Origin: an uncultured Lachnospiraceae bacterium
GTDB taxonomy: Bacteria; Bacillota; Clostridia; Lachnospirales; Lachnospiraceae
Direction: 5' to 3'
DNA length: 31,493 nucleotides
Assembly (NCBI GenBank): GCA_900539175.1
Contig: UQAW01000040.1
Location: 1-31,493, forward strand
The first letter of the stretch is position 1. The number at the start of each line of letters is the position of its first letter. The notes under the pieces are model-generated. The model searched no databases, was not told the DNA's origin, and was given only the letters and a program-made list of their open reading frames with translations. Shown piece by piece: positions 1 through 6,481 of this stretch. Made by a program: the position numbers and the translations under genes.

Positions 1-13
1 AGGATTGCGGGAG

Positions 14-76
14 CATGAAATGCGGAGCAATCCGTGTATCATAGGGGTCAAAATACTTTTTGACCCCTATGATACC
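14..76 (+). repeat. Dispersed hairpin repeat, copy 1
   Basis: Positions 36-53 and 58-75 form a perfect 18-bp stem with the 4-base loop TACT. Positions 14-56 are identical, base for base, to 25184-25226, and similarity continues to about 67 with two mismatches. A further short inverted repeat, GGATTGC (2-8) with GCAATCC (27-33), encloses the left part. This looks like a non-coding REP- or MITE-like intergenic element. The long stem with a central T run could also act as a transcription terminator for whatever lies upstream of the window. Confidence 0.8.
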
Positions 77-134
77 AGAATTAACAAGAATCAGCAATGA
101 GATAATTGCATATCAAGCAATGAAATATAGATAT

Positions 135-163
135 TTTACATTTCAAGCACAGGGATTTATAAT
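135..163 (+). promoter_or_regulatory. Sigma-A promoter of the hydrolase operon
   Basis: TTTACA (135-140) and TATAAT (158-163) are separated by 17 bp, close to the sigma-A consensus. The predicted start of transcription, near 170, lies just before the ribosome binding site AGGGAGG (about 173-179). This placement rules out the upstream ATG at position 60 as the start of the first gene. Confidence 0.7.
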
Positions 164-185
164 TTTGATTATAGGGAGGCTTGGT

Positions 186-386
186 ATGAATAAAGAACTG
201 AAACAGGATTTACGAAGCCTTGGCTGTCCTGAGGAAATTATGAAAGAGTTAGATCATACATCTGACGAGGACAGAAAGCTTATGCTGCTCAAAAAGTACA
301 GAAAACAATTACTTGAAAATGTTCATTTTGAGCAGAAACGATTACAGGATTTGGACTTTATTATATTTCAGATGAAGAAGCATTAA
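186..386 (+). CDS. Small helical protein, unknown function
   Basis: A 66-residue protein rich in charged residues (Lys, Glu, Asp), predicted to be almost entirely alpha-helical, with no membrane segment or signal peptide. I do not recognise a family. The start at 186 is chosen because an AGGGAGG ribosome binding site lies 7 bp upstream and a good promoter (135-163) lies inside the longer reading frame. The stop is 20 bp before the alpha/beta hydrolase gene, so the two are very likely co-transcribed. It contains one cysteine. The basic, helical C-terminal half could be a protein-protein or regulatory surface, but that is a guess. It may serve as a small partner of the two enzymes downstream. 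Confidence 0.6.
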   Translation: MNKELKQDLRSLGCPEEIMKELDHTSDEDRKLMLLKKYRKQLLENVHFEQKRLQDLDFIIFQMKKH

Positions 387-406
387 GACGAGGAGGACAT
401 TTAGCG

Positions 407-1393
407 ATGGCAGAAAAATTGACACTGACTCAGGAATGGGATAAGACATTTGCAAAATCTGAGAAAGTTGATCAAAGCAAAGTGACATTTGCAAACCGCT
501 ATGGAATTACACTGGCTGCAGATATGTATATACCGAAAAATGTGACAGGAAAACTTCCTGCGATTGCAGTTTGCGGACCTTTTGGAGCCGTAAAGGAACA
601 ATGCTCCGGTTTATATGCACAGACGATGGCAGAGAGAGGATATCTTACGATTGCCTTTGATCCGTCTTTTACAGGCGAAAGTGGAGGCACTCCAAGATAT
701 ATGGCTTCTCCGGATATCAATACGGAGGATTTTCAGGCAGCAGTAGATTTTCTTTCTGTACAGAATAATGTTGATGCAGACAGAATTGGAATTATAGGAA
801 TTTGCGGATGGGGCGGAATGGCCCTTAATGCGGCAGCACTTGATACAAGAGTAAAAGCAACGGTTGTATCGACAATGTATGATATGTCAAGAGTTAATGC
901 AAATGGGTATTTCGATGCGGATGATTCTGAGGAAGCAAGATATGAAGCAAAAAAGGGATTAAATGCAGTAAGAACGGAAGAATTCAAGAAGGGTATATAC
1001 ACCAGAGCCGGCGGATGTTTACCGCTTCCGGTACCAGAAGATGTGCCGTTCTTTGTGAAGGATTATAGTGAATATTATAAGGGAAGAGCATATCACGCAA
1101 GAAGTCTTAACTCAAATGAAGGTTGGAATACAGTAGGATGTATGTCATTTATGAATCAGACAATCCTTAAATACAGCAATGAAATCAGAAGTGCAGTACT
1201 TATCATGCACGGCGAGAAGGCACATAGCTGTTATTTTGGAAAAGATGCTTATGCAGAAATGGTAAAAGACAGTAAATATACGGATAACAAGGAACTTCTT
1301 ATGATTCCGGGTGCTGTTCATACCGATCTTTATGACAATCTTGATGTAATTCCATTTGATAAGATGCAGAAATTCTTTGAGGCTAAGATGTAG
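407..1393 (+). CDS. Alpha/beta hydrolase (dienelactone-hydrolase-like)
   Basis: A 328-residue cytoplasmic alpha/beta hydrolase of the DLH/YcjY-like group; substrate unknown. The fold is visible as the strand-turn LPAIAVCGPFG (50-60), the oxyanion region FDPSFTGESGG (84-94), the nucleophile elbow GICGWGG (131-137) and the catalytic histidine in PGAVHTD (His305). The Asp/Glu member of the triad may be Glu270 in the LIMHGE strand. The elbow is unusual: relatives often have a serine where Trp135 stands, so Cys133 may be the nucleophile, as in dienelactone hydrolase. A strong AGGAGG ribosome binding site sits at 391-396. It lies between a small helical protein and a carboxymuconolactone-decarboxylase/cupin protein, suggesting a shared role in the turnover of a small lactone, ester or peroxide. 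Confidence 0.8.
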   Translation: MAEKLTLTQEWDKTFAKSEKVDQSKVTFANRYGITLAADMYIPKNVTGKLPAIAVCGPFGAVKEQCSGLYAQTMAERGYLTIAFDPSFTGESGGTPRYMASPDINTEDFQAAVDFLSVQNNVDADRIGIIGICGWGGMALNAAALDTRVKATVVSTMYDMSRVNANGYFDADDSEEARYEAKKGLNAVRTEEFKKGIYTRAGGCLPLPVPEDVPFFVKDYSEYYKGRAYHARSLNSNEGWNTVGCMSFMNQTILKYSNEIRSAVLIMHGEKAHSCYFGKDAYAEMVKDSKYTDNKELLMIPGAVHTDLYDNLDVIPFDKMQKFFEAKM

Positions 1394-1429
1394 TAGAAAG
1401 GTGAAAAATAGGACAGGAGGTATAATACT

Positions 1430-2197
1430 ATGAGAGAAATTGTACAGACAGCAGGGAAAGATGCACTTGGAGCGTTTGCACCAGAATTTGCACATTTTAA
1501 TGATGATATTCTTTTTGGTGAAAACTGGAACAACCAGGATATTGACGTAAAGATGAGAAGTATCATAACAGTGGTGGCGTTAATGGCATCTGGAATAACA
1601 GATTCTTCATTAAAATATCATTTGCAAAATGCAAAGAATCATGGTGTAACACAGAAAGAAATCGCTGCAGTTATTACGCATGCAGCTTTTTATGCAGGCT
1701 GGCCAAAGGGATGGGCTGTTTTCAATCTGGCCAAAGAAGTATGGGAATTAAATGAAGGCGATTTGCCTTATGAAGATGAAGCAATGAGAGCACATGCAAA
1801 ATCCATGGTATTTCCGATTGGGGAACCAAATGATGCATTTGCCAGATATTTTGTTGGACAAAGTTACCTTGCACCTATTTCAACAAATCAGATAGGAATC
1901 TTTAATGTGACATTTGAACCTGGCTGCAGAAATAACTGGCATATACATCATGCAAAAAGCGGAGGCGGACAGATCTTAGTCTGTGTAGCTGGACGTGGTT
2001 ATTATCAGGAAAGAGGAAAAGAAGCTGTAGAAATGAAACCAGGTGACTGTATCAATATTCCGGCAGAAGTGAAACACTGGCATGGTGCTGCACCAAATGA
2101 GTGGTTTTCACATCTTGCGATAGAGGTACCAGGCGAGGATGGTTCCAATGAATGGTGTGAAGCTGTATCAGAAGAAACGTATGCAAAATTGAAATAG
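1430..2197 (+). CDS. Carboxymuconolactone decarboxylase-cupin fusion
   Basis: A 255-residue two-domain protein. Residues about 20-105 form a carboxymuconolactone decarboxylase (AhpD-like) helical domain, seen in the run from VKMRSIITVVALMASG to HAAFYAGWPKG. The usual AhpD CxxC thiol pair is absent: the helix carries ITHAAFYAGWP instead. Residues about 140-240 form a cupin with the metal-binding pattern NWHIHHAKSGGGQ (first motif, two histidines and a downstream Gln) and the second motif KPGDCINIPAEVKHWHG. The ribosome binding site GGAGG at 1416-1420 fits the start at 1430. It lies 36 bp after the alpha/beta hydrolase and is probably in its operon. Fusions of this type are commonly annotated only as a cupin or decarboxylase; the reaction is not known. 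Confidence 0.85.
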   Translation: MREIVQTAGKDALGAFAPEFAHFNDDILFGENWNNQDIDVKMRSIITVVALMASGITDSSLKYHLQNAKNHGVTQKEIAAVITHAAFYAGWPKGWAVFNLAKEVWELNEGDLPYEDEAMRAHAKSMVFPIGEPNDAFARYFVGQSYLAPISTNQIGIFNVTFEPGCRNNWHIHHAKSGGGQILVCVAGRGYYQERGKEAVEMKPGDCINIPAEVKHWHGAAPNEWFSHLAIEVPGEDGSNEWCEAVSEETYAKLK

Positions 2198-2321
2198 AGC
2201 ATAACAATGACTCAATGGAACGATACTTCAATATTTTCAAAAATTAATTGAACGTTCTTTATTTTTCAAGGTTTTCAGAGCTTCAAGGCAGCCGTCTGAT
2301 CTTAAACATACGAAGGAGATT

Positions 2322-3008
2322 TCATTGTAGTTCGGTGGAACTTCCTGCTTGTTTTATGCAAAACCATGCCCCTTTTGTATCAATCTGACCGGAGTTTTTC
2401 AGCTTACCAATTTCAGTTGACATGGCACTGCGTTCCACACCCAAATAATCTGCCAGTGCCTGCCGGTCATAGGGAATCACAAACTCCGTACTTCCGTGTT
2501 GTTTTGCCTGATCAAAAAGGAAGGCCATTAGCTTTTCTTTTGTTGATTTCTGCGACATATATCGAATTTTCTGGGACAGTGCCAAATTTTTCTGTGCCAT
2601 CTCCTGTAGCAAATTCTTCATCAGAAGACTGTGAAAATGACAGGAATTGGAGCACGAGGTCAGAACACGCCTGCAATCCAGAAGGAGCACCTCACTGTCT
2701 TTAATGGCAATAACGCTTACAGGCATGGTTTCAAGTCCTGCAAAAGAAAATACTTCTGCAAATAGTTCTCCGGGCTGTAGGATGGTCATTATGCTTCGGT
2801 TGCCGTAATAATCTTCCCGGACCACCTGCACTGTACCAGATAGAACAACACCTACAAACCGGGCAGGAGTGCCTTCAAGAAATACTGGAGTGCCTTTCGG
2901 GACATCAGTGGTCTTACCATCCAGACATGCTATCATAGAATTCAAATCTGACTGGTCAATGCCATCAAATAATGGGCATTGCGATAATATCTCAAAAAAA
3001 TTTTCCAT
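2322..3008 (-). CDS. Crp/Fnr-family regulator, HcpR-like
   Basis: A 228-residue transcription factor with an N-terminal cyclic-nucleotide-binding-type beta-barrel (residues about 10-120, including GTPVFLEGTPARFVGVVLSG) and a C-terminal winged helix (about 150-220, including DRQALADYLGVERSAMSTE). Four cysteines lie in the sensor half, but there is no Fnr-like N-terminal cluster, so a 4Fe-4S centre is not evident. The start at 3008 is preceded by an AGGAGA ribosome binding site; the reading frame remains open further upstream but would overlap the promoter. It is transcribed divergently from the ferredoxin-hcp operon, the usual position of HcpR-type regulators of nitrosative-stress defence. A palindrome downstream of its own start site suggests autorepression. 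The name HcpR is inferred from context, not proven. Confidence 0.82.
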   Translation of the reverse strand: MENFFEILSQCPLFDGIDQSDLNSMIACLDGKTTDVPKGTPVFLEGTPARFVGVVLSGTVQVVREDYYGNRSIMTILQPGELFAEVFSFAGLETMPVSVIAIKDSEVLLLDCRRVLTSCSNSCHFHSLLMKNLLQEMAQKNLALSQKIRYMSQKSTKEKLMAFLFDQAKQHGSTEFVIPYDRQALADYLGVERSAMSTEIGKLKNSGQIDTKGAWFCIKQAGSSTELQ

Positions 3009-3021
3009 AAAAATTCTCCTG

Positions 3022-3037
3022 TGTTGGAATTCCAACA
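3022..3037. promoter_or_regulatory. 16-bp palindromic operator between divergent promoters
   Basis: TGTTGGAATTCCAACA is a perfect palindrome, the right size for a Crp/Fnr dimer. Its centre lies about 37-40 bp upstream of the predicted start site of the ferredoxin-hcp operon (class II activator position). It falls at about +9 to +24 of the predicted start site of the regulator gene (repressing position). This double placement suggests activation of hcp and autorepression by the adjacent regulator. Confidence 0.65.
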
Positions 3038-3051
3038 GACATTCTTCCATC

Positions 3052-3080
3052 AGTATAATAGAATAAGCTCGTAACGTCAA
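3052..3080 (-). promoter_or_regulatory. Promoter of the Crp/Fnr regulator gene
   Basis: Reading on the minus strand, TTGACG (3080-3075) and TATACT (3057-3052) are 17 bp apart, a near-consensus sigma-A promoter. Transcription would start near 3045, and the palindrome at 3022-3037 would lie just inside the transcript. Confidence 0.65.
3054..3059 (+). promoter_or_regulatory. -10 box of the ferredoxin-hcp operon
   Basis: TATAAT at 3054-3059 overlaps the -10 box of the divergent promoter. The -35 position is occupied by one half of the palindrome (TTCCAA, 3030-3035, 18 bp upstream), a poor -35. This is what is expected for an activator-dependent promoter. Confidence 0.55.
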
Positions 3081-3107
3081 GTGCAGCAAATATCAGGAGG
3101 AAATACA

Positions 3108-3806
3108 ATGATTCGTAAAATTATCCAAATAGATGAAGAAAAGTGTAACGGATGCGGAGCCTGTGCTTCTGCCTGCCATGAGGGAGCCATTGGTATGGTA
3201 GATGGTAAAGCAAAATTACTCAGAGATGACTACTGTGATGGTCTGGGAGACTGCCTTCCAGCTTGTCCTACAGGAGCAATTTCATTTGTTGAGAGAGAGG
3301 CAGCTGCTTATGATGAAGCAGCAGTTCTGGCTGCAAAAGCCAAAAAGGAACAGCCGTTGCCTTGTGGTTGTCCAGGCTCTGCGGCAAAAGCCATCAAACG
3401 TCATGAGGCGGTTTCTGTAACAACCGCACCACAGAGGTCCGAGCTTCGGCAGTGGCCGGTTCAGATAAAACTGGCACCTGTGAATGCTCCATGGTTTGAT
3501 GGCGCAAAGCTTTTGGTAGCTGCTGACTGTACAGCTTATGCCTATGCCAATTTTCATCAGGATTTTATTAAAGGACATATCACATTGGTAGGATGTCCTA
3601 AGCTGGATGCAGTGGATTATGCTATTAAATTGACTGAGATTATCCGTAATAACGATATCCGCAGTGTCACAGTGGTACGGATGGAAGTACCTTGCTGTGG
3701 AGGCATAGAAAATGCCGTAAAAACAGCATTGCAGGATAGCGGAAAATTTATTCCGTGGAATGTGGTCACTATTGCAACTGACGGAAGTATTATAGAAAGA
3801 GTATAG
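3108..3806 (+). CDS. 4Fe-4S ferredoxin-like partner of Hcp
   Basis: A 232-residue cytoplasmic iron-sulfur protein, probably the electron donor to the hybrid cluster protein encoded 11 bp downstream. The first cluster motif is complete (Cys13, 16, 19 and 23 in CNGCGACASACHEG). The second motif, CDGLGDCLPACPTG, has Leu46 where the second cysteine is expected, leaving Cys43, 49 and 53, so it may hold a 3Fe-4S cluster or borrow a ligand. Further cysteines occur in PCGCPG, LVGCPKLD and VPCCGG, in a C-terminal domain that I do not recognise by fold. The ribosome binding site AGGAGG (3095-3100) sets the start at 3108. This gene pair is common in anaerobic Clostridia. Confidence 0.85.
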   Translation: MIRKIIQIDEEKCNGCGACASACHEGAIGMVDGKAKLLRDDYCDGLGDCLPACPTGAISFVEREAAAYDEAAVLAAKAKKEQPLPCGCPGSAAKAIKRHEAVSVTTAPQRSELRQWPVQIKLAPVNAPWFDGAKLLVAADCTAYAYANFHQDFIKGHITLVGCPKLDAVDYAIKLTEIIRNNDIRSVTVVRMEVPCCGGIENAVKTALQDSGKFIPWNVVTIATDGSIIERV

Positions 3807-3817
3807 GAGTGAATGTA

Positions 3818-5413
3818 ATGAGCAATAATATGTTTTGTTTTCAGTGTGAGCAGACCGCAGGATGCGGCGGTTGTACAGGTAAGGTTGGCGTATGTGGTAA
3901 AAATGCTGATGTAGCTAAACTGCAGGATGAACTTACAGGAGTTTTAATTGGTCTTGCCAGAGCTTCCGATGGTCATCAGACGACATCATCCACGCACAAG
4001 GCGATGATTGAAGGCTTGTTCATGACCTTGACTAATGTGAATTTCAATGAGGAAGCGATTCTCTCCCAAATTGAGACGGTCAGACGGGAAAGGGAAGCTC
4101 TTATTCCCGGATGTAGTAGTTGTGCATCTGCGTGTGGCAGAAACGATGAATACGATATGACCAGACTTTGGACTGATGATGGGGATATTCGTTCCCTTAA
4201 ATCGCTGATTTTGTTTGGACTTAAAGGTGTAGCAGCTTATGCTTATCATGCACTGGTGCTTGGTTATTCAGATGAGGAAGTAAATAATTTCTTTTATGAG
4301 GGACTGTTTGCTGTAGGAGAAGACTGGAATATGGAACAGCTTCTGCCAGTCGTAATGAAAGTTGGAGAAGTGAATCTTAAGTGTATGGAACTTCTTGATA
4401 AGGCAAACACAGAAACTTATGGACATCCAATTCCTACAGAGGTGTCTTTGGCAGTAGAAAGAGGTCCGTTTATTGTCATTTCCGGACATGATCTGAGAGA
4501 TCTTCAGCTGTTGTTGGAACAGACAGAGGGAAAAGGTATTAACATCTATACACATGGCGAAATGCTTCCTGCCCATGCATATCCAGAACTTAAGAAGTAT
4601 TCTCATCTTAAGGGGAATTTTGGTACTGCATGGCAGAATCAGCAGAAAGAGTTTGATAATCTTCCTGCACCAGTCCTCTTTACAACAAATTGTCTGATGC
4701 CGCCAAAGGAGAGTTATACGGATAGAGTGTTTACCACAGAAGTAGTGTCATATCCGGGGGTGGTTCATATCGGGGAGGAAAAGGATTTCACACCCGTTAT
4801 TGAAAAGGCGTTGGAACTGGGAGGTTTCGATACAGATCGTGAATTTACCGGTATCAATGGAGGAAAAACGGTCACTACCGGATTTGGGCATAACACGGTT
4901 CTGTCTGCAGCAGGAACGGTCATAGATGCAGTAAAAGCCGGAGCTTTGAAGCATATATTCCTTGTGGGCGGCTGTGATGGAGCCCGTATGGGACGAAATT
5001 ATTATACGGAATTTGTAAAGCAGACACCTGCAGACACAGCAATACTCACTCTGGCTTGCGGCAAGTATCGTTTCAACGATCTGGATTTGGGAACAATCGG
5101 TGGATTGCCGAGAATTATGGACATGGGACAGTGCAATGATGCTTATAGCGCAATCAAAGTAGCCGCTGCACTGGCGGAGGCATTTGAATGCGGCATCAAT
5201 GAGTTACCGTTGACTTTGGTGTTGTCATGGTATGAGCAGAAAGCGGTCTGTATTCTGCTGACACTGCTTCATCTTGGAATGAAGAACATTTATCTTGGAC
5301 CTACACTGCCGGCATTTCTGTCTGCCAATGTAGTAGACTTTTTGGTGAAGAATTTTGAGATTCATTCGACTACAACACCGGAACAGGATCTGGCAGAGAT
5401 AACTGTCCAGTAA
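3818..5413 (+). CDS. hcp: Hybrid cluster protein (Hcp, class I type)
   Basis: A 531-residue hybrid cluster (prismane) protein. The family reduces hydroxylamine in vitro and nitric oxide physiologically, protecting against nitrosative stress. The N-terminal cluster motif CFQCEQTAGCGGC..GVCGK has the short spacing of the Desulfovibrio-type class. All hybrid-cluster ligands can be recognised in order: the His in SGHDLRD, the Glu in THGEML, the Cys in TTNCLMPP, the persulfide Cys in VGGCDGAR, the Cys in TLACGKY, the Cys in MGQCNDA, and the Glu and Lys in SWYEQKAV. I chose ATG 3818 because AGGAG at 3805-3809 is well spaced for it; an in-frame GTG at 3809 would overlap that site. It is co-transcribed with the ferredoxin gene and probably controlled by the divergent Crp/Fnr regulator. 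Confidence 0.95.
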   Translation: MSNNMFCFQCEQTAGCGGCTGKVGVCGKNADVAKLQDELTGVLIGLARASDGHQTTSSTHKAMIEGLFMTLTNVNFNEEAILSQIETVRREREALIPGCSSCASACGRNDEYDMTRLWTDDGDIRSLKSLILFGLKGVAAYAYHALVLGYSDEEVNNFFYEGLFAVGEDWNMEQLLPVVMKVGEVNLKCMELLDKANTETYGHPIPTEVSLAVERGPFIVISGHDLRDLQLLLEQTEGKGINIYTHGEMLPAHAYPELKKYSHLKGNFGTAWQNQQKEFDNLPAPVLFTTNCLMPPKESYTDRVFTTEVVSYPGVVHIGEEKDFTPVIEKALELGGFDTDREFTGINGGKTVTTGFGHNTVLSAAGTVIDAVKAGALKHIFLVGGCDGARMGRNYYTEFVKQTPADTAILTLACGKYRFNDLDLGTIGGLPRIMDMGQCNDAYSAIKVAAALAEAFECGINELPLTLVLSWYEQKAVCILLTLLHLGMKNIYLGPTLPAFLSANVVDFLVKNFEIHSTTTPEQDLAEITVQ

Positions 5414-5481
5414 GTGCCATTGAGGTATAAATACAATCCCATAGTGACGGCATTTGAGACTAAGGGTTCAAATGGCATTGA

Positions 5482-5661
5482 ATTGCTGCAATACCGAAAA
5501 CAGTGCCCAAGATGAAGCTGGATGAGAATGAGCTGAACATGGCGAAAATGCTGATTGAAACTATGACCGGAAAGTTTGTGGCAGTTGATGCAACCGGACC
5601 GTCCAATGTGATCAATCTGATGGAACTGAAACTGGTTATGCAGCCAACTTTTGAAACTTAG
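5482..5661 (+). pseudogene. Relic of a Ku DNA-end-binding protein gene (C-terminus)
   Basis: An open stretch of about 59 codons follows an in-frame stop at 5479-5481. It contains KLDENELNMAKMLIETMTGK, which resembles the Ku C-terminal helix (consensus-like EL.MAK.LI..M...F). A few codons later comes PSNVINLMELKLVMQ, which resembles the extreme Ku tail (NV.DLMEAL). The roughly 25-residue stretch that normally separates these two pieces (the Y.DEY..L..LI segment) is missing, which suggests an internal in-frame deletion. No ribosome binding site or upstream Ku sequence is seen. The assignment rests on remembered family patterns, not a search. Confidence 0.5.
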
Positions 5662-5694
5662 AAATTTATCAATAGACGACTTTTAGATTGGTCA

Positions 5695-5724
5695 TTACAA
5701 AAAACGAAAAAATTGTGCTATAAT
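5695..5724 (+). promoter_or_regulatory. Probable promoter of the HD-domain gene
   Basis: TATAAT at 5719-5724 lies 26 bp before the ATG at 5750, with a GGGAGGT ribosome binding site between them. The best -35 is a weak TTACAA (5695-5700), 18 bp upstream. The 335-base gap between hcp and this gene holds this promoter, the Ku relic and a small hairpin (5451-5474, 7-bp stem, no T run). Confidence 0.5.
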
Positions 5725-5749
5725 CTTCCATATACGGGAGGTAAAAAAC

Positions 5750-6334
5750 ATGAATACAAAGTATACACATGAATCTGCACTGGAACTTTTAAGAAAGTAT
5801 AATAAGGAGCCTTTCCATATTCTTCATGGACTGACCGTAGAGGGCTGTATGCGCTGGTATGCAAAGGAATTGGGTTATGGTGATGATGAGGATTTTTGGG
5901 CGGCGGCAGGATTGCTCCATGATATTGATTTTGAGCAGTATCCCAAGGAACATTGCCAAAAGGCGGTGGAACTTCTGGAAGAAGATGGAGCGGAACCGGA
6001 AATCATTCACGCGGTCTGCAGTCATGGCTATGGAATCTGCAGTGAGGTAAAACCGGAACATAGGATGGAGAAGGTGTTATTTGCAGCAGACGAGCTGACG
6101 GGTCTGATCGGTGCGGCAGCTAAGATGAGACCTTCTAAGAGTGTGATGGATATGGAACTGAAAAGTCTGAAGAAAAAGTATAAAGATAAACGCTTTGCTG
6201 CAGGGTGTTCCAGAGACGTGATCGCAGCGGGAGCAGAGCAGCTGGGATGGTCATTGGATGAATTGATGGAAAAGACGATTCAGGCGATGAGATCTTGTGA
6301 GGCGAGTGTTCAGGCGGAGATGGAAATTCTTTAA
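5750..6334 (+). CDS. HD-domain hydrolase
   Basis: A 194-residue cytoplasmic HD-superfamily protein, probably a metal-dependent phosphohydrolase of unknown substrate. Candidate metal ligands are His26 (ILHGLTVEG), the His57-Asp58 pair in GLLHDID, the histidines in IIHAVCSHG, and the Asp in FAADELTG. The length suits single-domain members of the family. The ribosome binding site GGGAGGT sits 9 bp before the start. The gene stands alone: its own promoter lies upstream and a strong terminator follows directly, so it is not part of either the Hcp or the glycan locus. Confidence 0.85.
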   Translation: MNTKYTHESALELLRKYNKEPFHILHGLTVEGCMRWYAKELGYGDDEDFWAAAGLLHDIDFEQYPKEHCQKAVELLEEDGAEPEIIHAVCSHGYGICSEVKPEHRMEKVLFAADELTGLIGAAAKMRPSKSVMDMELKSLKKKYKDKRFAAGCSRDVIAAGAEQLGWSLDELMEKTIQAMRSCEASVQAEMEIL

Positions 6335-6336
6335 GC

Positions 6337-6380
6337 GTATGGGTAACTGTGATGGTACAAACAGTTACCCATACTTTTTT
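6337..6380 (+). terminator. Intrinsic terminator after the HD-domain gene
   Basis: A perfect 14-bp stem, GTATGGGTAACTGT (6337-6350) with its complement at 6361-6374, has a 10-base loop and is followed by six T residues (6375-6380). Confidence 0.9.
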
Positions 6381-6390
6381 CTATTAAATT

Positions 6391-6449
6391 TTTTGGATAA
6401 TATTTAAGTATTTTGGAATTTGTGGAAATTTTTCTTCTTCTCTTATAAA
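6391..6449 (+). promoter_or_regulatory. GH31 gene promoter with tandem TTTTGGA boxes
   Basis: TTTTGGAT (6391-6398) and TTTTGGAA (6411-6418) are direct repeats exactly 20 bp apart. They lie just upstream of a weak -35 (TTGTGG, 6420-6425) and an 18-bp-spaced -10 (TATAAA, 6444-6449). The same arrangement, with 21-bp spacing, precedes the FAD oxidoreductase operon. Tandem direct repeats abutting a poor -35 are typical of AraC-family activators; the AraC-type response regulator at 27151 is the obvious candidate. Confidence 0.55.
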
Positions 6450-6481
6450 ATAATCCATATTTAAAAGAAAAGGAGGAGAAT

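Noticed and set aside
60..185. ATG at position 60 as the start of the first gene, giving 108 residues
   Set aside because: It lies in the repeat hairpin, has no ribosome binding site, and a good promoter with a downstream AGGAGG-like site points to 186.
5451..5474. Hairpin CATTTGA/TCAAATG as terminator of the hcp operon
   Set aside because: The stem is only 7 bp and AT-rich, with no T run after it.
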